A stretch of 64,000 bases of DNA from the NCBI GenBank assembly GCA_905221615.1, contig CAJNDT010000002.1, forward strand, positions 1,491,923-1,555,922, in the 5' to 3' direction. The stretch's first letter is position 1, and each line of letters starts with the position of its first letter. The position numbers and the translations under genes are program-made. This document shows, one piece after another, positions 34,334 to 43,800 of this stretch. The notes beneath the pieces are model-generated. The model saw only the letters and a list, made by a program, of their open reading frames with translations. It ran no database searches and was not told where the DNA came from. The DNA comes from Symbiodinium sp. CCMP2592 (lineage: Eukaryota > Sar > Dinophyceae > Suessiales > Symbiodiniaceae).

Positions 34334-34338
34334 CCTAA
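34334..34338. repeat. Target site duplication of the copia element, right
   Basis: CCTAA immediately after the LTR end, matching 24358-24362. Confidence 0.9.
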
Positions 34339-34359
34339 CTTTTCCAACTTTAGCACATA

Positions 34360-34459
34360 GGTGGTTGTCAATATTTGGGTCCCTTTTTGGGTCCTTATTA
34401 TAGAACGGCACCTAATATTTAGGGTACCCAAAAAGGGACCCATAATTTTGACAACCACC
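34360..34459. mobile_element. MITE-like inverted repeat, family D
   Basis: A 100-bp near-perfect hairpin: GGTGGTTGTCAA...GGGTCCCTTTTTGGGT on the left and ACCCAAAAAGGGACCC...TTGACAACCACC on the right. It begins 22 bp past the copia target duplication. Related copies lie at 56818-56907 and 22735-22773. Confidence 0.85.
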
Positions 34460-34580
34460 CACATAAATGAACTGACCGAAGCAGGCTTGGAGGCCCACCT
34501 CCCGGCAGGCACTGGGGAGGTCTGGAAGCTGCTCGGCAGTTGGGTCGTCCAAGACCTGGGCTCTTGTTAATGGATTTATT

Positions 34581-34670
34581 TTAAGTTACCATGATAAGGA
34601 AACCATGATTTTAAGTTACCATAATAAGGAAACCATATGATTTACTATAGATCCTACTATGGTAACTTAA
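34581..34670. mobile_element. Inverted-repeat element, family F
   Basis: TTAAGTTACCAT is present twice as a direct repeat (34581 and 34611), each followed by ATAAGGAAACCAT. ATGGTAACTTAA at 34659-34670 is the inverted copy. It looks like a small foldback element with one arm duplicated. Confidence 0.6.
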
Positions 34671-34811
34671 GTCAAAATCCTTAAATAGAGCCCAGAGACC
34701 ACGGAGGAGCGTGCCTTTGTAGACGTCGTGGAAGGCCAGGGCCAACAGAAGCCCAGAAAGCTGAAACACGAGGTTTCAGCCTGGGCCTTGCCTCCGGATG
34801 GAAGGGGTGAT

Positions 34812-34963
34812 GAAGGGGCCTTAATAATTAGAAATATAATAAGTAGAAACATAATAATTGGAAATATTATAAGGACCACCCAAATGAAGGGGCCTTATAA
34901 GAAATAGAAATATAATAAGGAACCCCCAAATGGTAATGGTAATGATTATTTAGGCCTTATATT
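34812..34963. mobile_element. MITE-like element, family A (expanded)
   Basis: Begins GAAGGGGCCTTAATAATTAG and ends GATTATTTAGGCCTTATATTC. The start is repeated internally at 34884, and the middle is expanded with AT-rich repeats. Confidence 0.65.
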
Positions 34964-35505
34964 CATGAAGGGAGTGAAGGGAAGTGCAGGTGAGTTTGGA
35001 AATCAACAAATGGCCCATGTTTACCCTAAGCAGGTTGGGGCTTTCGGCTGTGACCGCGGACAGCTATGTCTGCTCTTCCTGCGAGTGGACAGGTTGGCGT
35101 GTGCATGCAGTTTGCGAGCTTCGCATGCTTGTGCTGACAAAGAGTGAGATACAGCTGCCACCTCCGTCAGAGGACAAGTGAGAATACCAACTACAATTCC
35201 TAAAACTGAATTGAAGGCAACGATGCTCGCAGCAGAATCGTAAGCAGACAACACAATCCATTGCCTCGTAGAAATTTCTGCTACTGGGAATGATTGCTTG
35301 TCTGATTGGGTTGTGCAGCATTCTAGTTGCAGGAGTCTTCGATAGCCCCTCCCAAGGTGCTTCATCTGGACACTTTGGAAAGCCTGCGCAAGTACTCATA
35401 CTCGTAGGGAAACTGCTATCGCGAGCACGAGTGCGAACCTCCAGTCGTAGCTAAAACAGTCATAGCATGAGGCCAGGCGCCTTAATCACTACAATAGGGT
35501 TCCTT

Positions 35506-35571
35506 AAAAGGGTTCTATATTACTACATTAAAGGGTTCTATATTACTACATTAAAGGGCTCTATATTACTC
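35506..35571. repeat. 23-bp tandem repeat, about three units
   Basis: Units beginning AAAGGGTTCTATATTACTAC are repeated nearly perfectly, the third with one change and a diverged end. The sequence resembles the AGGGTTCC/CTATA filler seen inside family A elements. Confidence 0.85.
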
Positions 35572-36989
35572 GCTGTATGCATCCCTTGCCCGGATGGCCT
35601 CCCGAACGGGAGCGGTGCGGCAACGTAGCCATGGCTACGAGAAGGAGCAGCACCCGAAGTCAAAAGAGCAAGCACTATATTAGTATCATGATTATTGTAA
35701 CCATGACTATTGTTAGTCTTAGTACTTTTTGTTTCTATTTTCATTGTTAACACTATTGCTGTCACTATTGCTACCATCTCATTCATATTGTCATGGTTGT
35801 TATTGTTGTCAATTAGTAAATTAGTTACTATATTATTGGTACTGGTTACCCACTTCCTCACACCTGACATCTTCACGGTCGCAACCTGTTTGTGGCAAGT
35901 AAGGAGCTAAAGGGCAGCTGGCTTGGCCAAGAAACTTCACGGTAAAGGCCCACATCGGACTCCTGGAATTCGGCTTTGCGATCTTCAGAAACAGTTGCTG
36001 TTAGTTGACTTGTGGCTCTCGATCGACAAGCTTTGCTCTGCGAAAGGTGACTGCTCCAGGATTGCCAGGGAGGGTTTCGGGCATAGGGTGTAGGGGTGTT
36101 TGCGAGTAGGGGGTCGGACCATAGGGCCATGCCATGTGCTAATACGCTTGGCTGTCGTTTGAGCAGAGCGGCCGAAAAAAACTCCGGTTCAAACTGATTC
36201 AAATTGTGATTGTAAAGATCTGTTTCCCGCTGCAGTCCGGCCCGAAACCCTCATAGATGACGTGCATCGTGTCAAGCTAGCCCGAAGGCCGTCTGTGACG
36301 GAAACCTCTGCCTTGTGCCCAGCACCTCGGAAGGTGGCTGCAGCCGCATTTTTGTTCCGCCAAGCTCTCATGCACAAGTGGCCGTGGCTCAAAGCACTGG
36401 TGGCCTTTGAACCAGGCCATGGTGAGCTTGCTTCACGCGGTCGTGCGTCCGTTGCCCCGACAAGCTCAGGTACAAGCAACACGTCGTTAGGATTGGCACC
36501 TGAGGCTCCCAAGGAAGCGAGAATCGGACAATACATATCCAGTAATTATATATCTTGTGTAAACATCCAACACCTTGGCCGACGGCAAAGCCACGTACTG
36601 CTTTGGTACAAGCACATGGCAAGGCCGCAAACCATGGGCAAAGGACGCACATAGGACATGCAGCGCACCGAGGCCGCCGAGTGAGCCCTGTTTTCGTAGC
36701 TGTCAACAGCCCCAGCGCAGTGCACATCTACCACGTGCCTCTTGATGTAGAGGCGATCATAGGCCAGGGAGGAAAGATCAGTCTTCAGCCTTCAGCCACT
36801 CTGCCGTCAAATGCCACAGGTTCGACGCAGCAACACACGGATTCTATGTCCCTCTCCTTACTGCCACATGCGTTACCCCAGGTACCGAGCACGATGCGAC
36901 AAAAATTGCTGACTTCCATGGAGCAAGAATCATGGCAATGTCCCCTACATGCGAAAACCCATTGAACACCAGCAACTCTAAGAAATCCT

Positions 36990-37010
36990 GAACTCTAAAC
37001 CCTAAACTTC
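36990..37010. repeat. Interstitial telomere-like tract
   Basis: Two to three degenerate CCCTAAA units. Confidence 0.55.
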
Positions 37011-37613
37011 TAAAGTCCAACCCTAGCTTCCCTGTCTCGAGGCGACCTGAACTGCCCTCGGCAGGTCGCCCCGTAGGCGTCGAACCCATCGCCTGTAGCA
37101 TCTATGCCATAATCGGGGGCCCTTAAACACAGGAAGAGGGCTGTGCTGCATCTGGGGTCCACGCGCTTCCTACTAGCCAGCCCGACTTAAGGTGCACATA
37201 CACCCTTCTCAAGGTTCGCAGGTAGAGCTTGGTCAGGGAAAGGCTTTAAAGTTGACGAGACCCGAAGATCCACGTGCAGCAGAGTCTTCTCATGATTCCA
37301 GATTGTCTTTTGCACGGTCCTCGCTTCAAACAGCCCTGGTCCAGACCTTGCGGACAATGAATTCGGATGGCCTGCGAATTAAACCGTGGGTCTTGGAGCT
37401 CTTGGCACTGCCAAAATGTGGAGGTCCCCAGCAGGCCGACATGTCGGGAAAGCTGGGGCTCCTATGCACGTCACCGTCACCGGTCAGCAACGGAAAATAC
37501 GAAAGCTTCACGTCGTGCTCAGGCTGCTTTCCGTGTTTGTGCAAACATCAGCACACGTTGTCCTAGGATCAAGACCAGGAGTAGGCGTAGCCGTAGTCGA
37601 ACTCGTATAGTAA

Positions 37614-38140
37614 AAGTAATAATAGTAGTATCAGTAGTAGTTGTAGTACTAATAGTAGTAGTAGTAGTAGTCGTCGTCGTAGTAGTAGTAGTAGTAGTCG
37701 TCGTCGTCGTCGTAGGCACAGTAGTAGGTCGTCGTCACAGTGCCAACAGCTGCTGCAGCAGCACTAGCAGCAGTCGCAGTCGCAGCCGCAGCAGCAGTAG
37801 GAGTAGTAGTTGTCGTCTCAATACAGTAGTCGGCGCAGCAGCAGCAGCAGCAGGAGCAGGAGCAGGAGTATGTAGGAGTAGTAGCAGTAGTAGCAGTAGT
37901 AGTAGTAGTAGTAGCAGTAGCAGTAGCAGTAGCAGTAGCAGTAGCAGTAGTACTAGTAGTAGCAGTAGTAGTAGCAGTAGTAGTCGTGGTAGTCGTCGTA
38001 GTAGTAGTAGTAGCAGCAGTAGCAGTAGTAGTAGTAGCAGCAGTAGCAGTAGGAGTAGGCGGAGTAGGAGTACGAGTAGCAGCAGTAGTAGTAGTAGTAG
38101 GAGTAGTAGTAGGAGTAGGAGTAGGAGTTGGAGTAGGAGT

Positions 38141-38226
<86 letters not shown>

Positions 38227-38365
38227 CAAGTAGCAATCGGAATAGGAGTGTAGCAGTAGAAGTAGAAGTAGAAGGAGTAGTAGTAGTCGTCGTAGTAGTA
38301 GTAGTAGTCGTAGTACGGTAGTAGCAGGAGCAGGAGCAGGAGCAGCAGCAGCAGCAGCAGCCGTA
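37614..38365. repeat. Long trinucleotide microsatellite (AGT/AGC/AGG)
   Basis: About 750 bases of imperfect AGT, AGC, AGG and CGT triplets, the largest simple repeat of the window. All six frames stay open over long spans and yield poly-Ser, poly-Val, poly-Leu or poly-Thr. These are repeat artefacts, not genes. Confidence 0.95.
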
Positions 38366-38980
38366 GCGGCACCTCTCGGGGCAGCCACAGACGGCACAAT
38401 CAGACAACAAAGGGCGACAACACAATAAGAAGGCACAAGAACAATCAAGATTAAACATCCAAAAGGAAACACCAACACTGCTTAGCTTGTCATACTCGCA
38501 GCAACGGGGAACTATGGTAACACCGTTGTTGACACCTGACACCACTCCAATGCTTCAAGAAGCATTATAATCGCAGTCGATTGGAAGTGTCGAGCTACCA
38601 GCAGACATAAATAATTCCTATCCCATAATTCGAACTGCTTGCAGTTGAAGCATTCACTCAATCGGAACACTACACTGAACTGAGAATCTGGAAGGCTGTA
38701 AGCAGCATGAGAGATAGAAGCAGACGGTTGTTTCAAAAACTCAAACCACGGTTCGAAGTTTGCCTCGAGTGGCTCCTTTTGGCAAAGACTTTCATGGATA
38801 AGGGCTAAGGCTAGAGGGATTTGGGGTTGTGGGTTTAAATTCCCCGGGTCAGGCTTTGGAAATCAAGTCTGTAGATGCCACGCATGCATCAGTGCAACGT
38901 GTGAACTTCTGTAGACACCACCGTGTCGAGGCGAACAAGTAGGCTTGGGTCGGCCTCGGCATGCGTCACTCTGTCTGTAA

Positions 38981-39072
38981 TATACGGGCCTTAGTCATTT
39001 AGAAGAGGGTTTTGGGGCCCATTATCCTATAATATAATAAGGATAATATAACAAGGACCCCCACCCCCCCCC
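38981..39072. mobile_element. MITE family A, truncated copy
   Basis: TATACGGGCCTTAGTCATTTAG...GGGTTTTGGGGCCCATTAT with AAGGACCCCC at its right. The usual right terminus (GGTAATTATTTAGG) is replaced by a poly-C/poly-A/(TA)n run. Confidence 0.65.
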
Positions 39073-39079
39073 AAAAAAA

Positions 39080-39119
<40 letters not shown>

Positions 39120-39121
39120 TA
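39061..39121. repeat. Poly-C / poly-A / (TA)n run
   Basis: Eleven or so Cs, about 25 As, then about 12 TA units in direct succession, abutting a truncated family A element. Confidence 0.95.
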
Positions 39122-39256
39122 GGCAATCTCTGTCTGTCTCTTTCCCTCTGTGGCTCTCGATCATGGTGCTCCCGGGCTCCCTCATTCAGGGGCCGTAGTA
39201 CTTAGAATAGGTGTTCCCTTTAAAGGATCTAAAAGGGATGCTACAAGGCTCTATAA

Positions 39257-39344
39257 TATAGGGGCCTTAATAATTAGAATAGGGTTTTGGGGCCAATTAT
39301 ACTATAATTTTCCCAAAATAGTATTGGTAATTATTTAGGGCCCC
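39257..39344. mobile_element. MITE-like element, family A (internally shortened)
   Basis: Begins TATAGGGGCCTTAATAATTA and ends GGTAATTATTTAGGGCCCC. It is 88 bp against 103 bp for the full copy at 57554-57656, with a deletion in the middle. Confidence 0.8.
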
Positions 39345-39438
39345 ACAGTATGTGTCTCACTCCTTCCCACGCCGTTTGCTGCCGATGCTTGGCTTCCTCT
39401 GCAACAGTTGCTGAACTGATGGTTATGGTCGAGCATAA

Positions 39439-39472
39439 TATAGGGGCCTAAATAATTACCAATACTAGTTTG
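39439..39472. mobile_element. MITE family A, left part split by the LINE
   Basis: TATAGGGGCCTAAATAATTA followed by CCAATACTAGTTTG is the end of a family A element. The rest resumes at 50490-50558, past the LINE. Together they restore 103 bp, the length of the intact copy at 57554-57656. Confidence 0.85.
39461..39472. repeat. Target site duplication of the LINE, left
   Basis: AATACTAGTTTG, repeated at 50478-50489. With one mismatch the duplication extends to 16 bases. Confidence 0.85.
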
Positions 39473-39707
39473 AGGGCTCAGGAACACTCGCAGAGGGCGA
39501 GATTGCCTAGGGCCCCAGTGACAATAGTTCACGATTTCAGGCTGTAGCAAAGCGATTGGCTCGCCCACTTGGCATCGACGTGCCAGGGCCCTACGATCCA
39601 GAGCGCGACGACGCCTGCACGCTCGCAGGTTCGCCGGGCTCCCACTGCTACGCAGAGACCTTGCTCGCCTCGAAGCACATCACAGCCGACCCCAGTACGC
39701 CAGAGAA

Positions 39708-40793
39708 ATGGGGAGAGGACCCAAGCAGTGGCCCACCGCGCCTCGACCACCCAAGGAGGATGGCTCACAATCCTGGCAGTATTGGTATGGGGCATGGCCT
39801 CAGGGCAACCAACCCACGACGCCGCCTTGGCGTGCAGATCCCAAGGCCAGGGCACGCCCCTTCCCAGGCTACGATGGTATTCGACCGCCAACTGGAACGA
39901 CGGAGACAACCGAGTTGACGGCCTTACCAGATCCACAGGGCCTCTCAGTCTCTGCCATGCAGGAGGCTCTCAATGGTGCGAGAAAGGCGGAAAACAAGTG
40001 CTCCAAAGCACGAGCTCTACTTGCAACGGCGAGGACACAGTGGGACACCTACGAACGCCTGCTCAAGGAGGCGTACCAGAAGGAACATCGCCGATTCCAA
40101 CAAAATGTGGACAGGATGCACCGAGACATTCAAGAAGCCGAGCAGGCCAGGGAGATGGCCAGAGCAACGGTGCGGGCCATTGTCCTTGGAGACGTAGCTG
40201 GCCCTTCAGCCGCGGTGTACCAAAGTGCAGTGGATACGGACAAGATGTTTGCATTGTGGCAGGAGGAGGAAGCACAGAACTATCATGGAGTGCTGCAGAG
40301 AGCCCTTGCGCCGCCCGCTTCACACCCTGGAGCTGGATCCCCAGCCAAGAAGGAGTCCAAGCCGGGGACACCGAAGCTAGGGCGAGGGAGACAGCAGTCT
40401 CCAAAGCCAGCGGCATCACCGGTTACGACACCGAGCGCCGCTCTACGATCAGAGCCACGAGGGCCCCAGACTGGGGAACCAAACAAGGCCCGCCCTCCTG
40501 CAAGCACACCATCTCCGCGACACCCAGGACAAAGAGATGCAACACAAGCACGAGTCCCAACATCGGAAGAGCCCCCGAGAGAGAGCATCAAGACAGCCAC
40601 CAGACAGCCGCCAGCACAGGAACCAGCCCATGGGGCCGACCTCTCCAGCAAGCTGGAGGCCAAGAGGGCAGCCGAGATGGCGAAGATGGCAGAGGATCAA
40701 GTCATGGCAGCAGCTGCTGCAGCAGGACTGAGGACGGAAAGCAAGCCACAGTTCATAGCGGACGACGACGATGGCATGGGAAGTCTGGAGTAA
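39708..40793 (+). CDS. LINE ORF1 protein, coiled-coil
   Basis: 361 codons, starting at an ATG with a favourable context (purine at -3, G at +4). No zinc knuckle or RRM is seen. Residues about 78-165 form a long charged helix (for example ALLATARTQWDTYERLL and NVDRMHRDIQEAEQAREMAR), likely a coiled coil, followed by a low-complexity Pro/Ser/Lys/Arg-rich tail and a final helix (LEAKRAAEMAKMAEDQ). This fits the RNA-binding, self-assembling ORF1 proteins of LINEs in role and position, though not by sequence. A second frame is open across the same bases (see rejected items). The composition and heptad pattern favour this frame. Confidence 0.7.
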   Translation: MGRGPKQWPTAPRPPKEDGSQSWQYWYGAWPQGNQPTTPPWRADPKARARPFPGYDGIRPPTGTTETTELTALPDPQGLSVSAMQEALNGARKAENKCSKARALLATARTQWDTYERLLKEAYQKEHRRFQQNVDRMHRDIQEAEQAREMARATVRAIVLGDVAGPSAAVYQSAVDTDKMFALWQEEEAQNYHGVLQRALAPPASHPGAGSPAKKESKPGTPKLGRGRQQSPKPAASPVTTPSAALRSEPRGPQTGEPNKARPPASTPSPRHPGQRDATQARVPTSEEPPRESIKTATRQPPAQEPAHGADLSSKLEAKRAAEMAKMAEDQVMAAAAAAGLRTESKPQFIADDDDGMGSLE

Positions 40794-40891
40794 CGCTGCC
40801 CTGGGACACAGGCACCCAGGTAGCTGCGACGGACACGTGTCCTGCATCTCCTTCCCTGGCGGGCCCGGACGTTGGTAGTGACTGCTGGATC

Positions 40892-43800
40892 ATGGGTTCG
40901 CCAGTAAGTCACTACAACGAACAGTTGCCCATCGGGTTGAAGGTGAACAGTGACGCCTGTTCGGAGCGGCTGCCTGAGCCATCTGAGATGATGAGGCTTA
41001 GCTCCTTTGCTTCCTGTACAGACCTTAGGATCCGCAGTGCCCTTCCGGTACATTGTCCAGAAACACCCGGACGGTCTTACACCAATAAAGTAGTGTGCAG
41101 GGGCTGTGTCATGGCTTCCTCTGAGTGCTATTGGAGGGTATGCTATCACTGGGTTTGTGATAGCTGCCAGCCAACTATGCACCTCCCTGACAAGGATCCG
41201 AATTGCATGGACTGCACTTCAGGACCATTGTCCCCACGTCCTTGCTACCGTGCCCCTCCTCTCTGGAGTCATTTGCCTGCAAAACAGCTATCTGCGACCT
41301 ATCAGCGCAGAGTCTTAGTCCGACTGTCCAGCGCGCCGAAGAAAGGAATCGGTGGCTCGGGGTCCTTCGCCTGGACCGGACTGCAGACACGGAGCAGCGA
41401 AGCGGCCCACATGCCTTTTGAAACCACATGCTCTGCCGCCTATAAGGACCCGACTCTGTCCCTAGCGGTTTTGTGGTTTAGGCCCCCCCCGACCTGGCTG
41501 CCGGATGAAACCCTGTCCTTCCCGGCTGACCATAGACCTGGCATTGACTCTACCCCTTCCCGCATTCACAGACACAGCCGCTGTCAGACAGCTGTCATTA
41601 CGAGCCTACGACCGGCTTTGACTTCTGGCCTAACTGCGACATGCTGGTCCTTGATGACTGCCTTACTGCACAGGTTTGCTACATTCATTGTGCCGCTTGG
41701 ACGCAGCATTTGTGGCCTTTGTCTGCTCGGCATTTGGGCCCTGCTTTGCCATGCACTACCTGGCAAAGGGGAACCGCTCTGGCGACTCATCAGGATGCCC
41801 ACCTCAGGTGTACATGCAGTTCTTGTTACCAGTCTTGCCAACGTTGGAACGCCTTCCAGGCCCATACTGGACTGGACACCTAAGAGTGGTAAGCAACGTG
41901 CCTGTGATAGGCCCTATAAGACCTCTTCCCTGAGCCCATGGCAGCTAAATGCTAGCCCAGTACGATGGAGCCCGCGACAGCCTTTTGCCAAGCTCCACCA
42001 GCTCGCTCGGGTGAAGGCTCACTGGAGACATCTGTGCCCGGACCCCTTGCATGCAGATAGCGAGGCAGATGCAAGCGGCCCTTGGGAGGACCACGGCCCC
42101 TTTCTCTCCTCCTCGCACAGGCACGCATATGGCTTCCCTGCTTTCCCCTTTGACCCGACTCATGCCGAGATGTACAAGTGGGATGCAAGTTCATATCATT
42201 TGTCGGTTGCCGCGCGACACTTGCATTCAACCCCTGTTTTCCTTGGCATAGCGTTTGTTGGTCTGCTGCTGGGAGGTAAAATGCCGAAGCGGGAACAGCG
42301 ACTGGACCAGGAGCCCAGCTCACAAACGCCCGCTCAAAGGGCTGATCTTGAGCGGCTTCGAGCGTATGAGCTACACGACCGCCGACCATGGCCGACCCTG
42401 CCAGCCAATGATGCCCCGGAGGCCTTGACTGACCCAATCCTGCAACAGGAGCATATGGATTTGGATCCAGCACAGGATTTTACATTCGCCATCCTCACGA
42501 CAGGCTACAAAGTAGAGACGGTAACCCTTACCCTCTCAGCCCCTATAGATGTGGCGGACGCGTTAGCGCTTTTCAATGGTGAACGCGACCAGGTACACGC
42601 AAGGCTGTTTCCAAGGCTCCTCGACGTGCGGCCTATGCCATCGCCGCACTTTGGCTTGGTCCTTGCTACGCCAGCATGGTCTGATGCAGATGTTTGCTTG
42701 TGCATAGATCTTCAGGAGATCGATGGGCGCCTCTACGCAGACTTAGGACCTGCCCATGCCACACGTGCCACCTTGCTACAGTTCGTTGGTTTCAGAGCCG
42801 AAGATCCCATCGACGTGTATGTCGGTGCTAGCCCGGATCCCCTGCCTCCACATGAGCAGGCGGAGCTGTATCAAGGAATGTGCCTGTTCTTCACTCCCCA
42901 ACACGCCCTACCGGGGGCGTATTATTACCTTGCCGACATACTTTTATCGGCAGATTCATGGCACGACCATCCATACGTGCCACGTGGTCCTGACTCGCCC
43001 TGCATGTGTGTCGTCACGGACAAGGGTCATCAACTCTTCTGCTTCGACAACGAGGAGGACTACGGTAGCTTGCAGGTGCTATCCCGGGCCTTTTCCATAC
43101 CCATGGAGCATATCACAGTCCAGCCAGCTGTGCCATCGGTACACGACGCTGCCATACAAGGTCGCCCCTGCCGGAGTGTCTGTGCCGTGTCGGGCTTGAT
43201 TTTCGGACGTGAGGAGTCAGACGGTACAAATCCCTGCACCCCTATCCTTGGCATAGTAGACTGCAGAGCAATGCATCAAGGATGGGACCTCCTTGCTGAG
43301 CCGGACGGAAAACGTCCTTATGCTGAATTCCGCTCGGTCCTCGAGACATTTGCCCCTCCCAGCTGGGAGCTGCATATAGAATGGCCAACCTTAGAGGACG
43401 GAATTCTCTGCTTTCAGCCCGGCACTCTTCTATATGCTTCGTACGTCCTGCAGAGACGCGCACTCCCTCTTGAGGCCGACACGGAACATGCAGATACCGA
43501 AACCTCCGAAGTGGTATCTTCAGACGAAGATGCTGCCATGGAGCCACCAGAAACGGACCGACAGCTCACACCCGACAGTGCAGACCTGTCGGCTACTAGT
43601 TCCAGCACATCGCGCAGTCGACCCTCCAGACGCGGCGGCCCTGCCGGCGGCCCTGCTGGGCCACCACCTCCAATCCCGGTAAACAGCCCGGGAAGGCTTG
43701 TGGGAGGACCCACCTTCACCGCAGTTTTCCTCCTGCTCACGCCAGAGTATACGCCTGAACGAGTGTCAGTTCAATTGCCCGAACAGAGCCATTTTGCAGT

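Larger units (their letters stand above)
34460..38980. other. Gene-poor DNA between the two retrotransposons
   Basis: No gene supported. It contains three inverted or tandem repeats and a trinucleotide array of about 750 bp (all listed separately), and a telomere-like tract at 36990-37010. Short frames at 36262-36654 and 37192-37566 have no family match. Confidence 0.45.

Noticed and set aside
37367-38545. Long poly-Ser, poly-Thr, poly-Leu and poly-Val frames
   Set aside because: They come from the trinucleotide array; several frames on both strands are open at once.
39569-40891. Long frame upstream of and in frame with ORF2, overlapping ORF1
   Set aside because: It is open from 39569 but its composition over ORF1 (Ser/Arg/Gly/Thr-rich, no helices) looks like a shadow of the coiled-coil ORF1 frame. 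ORF2 was therefore started at 40892. A frameshifted ORF1-ORF2 fusion cannot be excluded.
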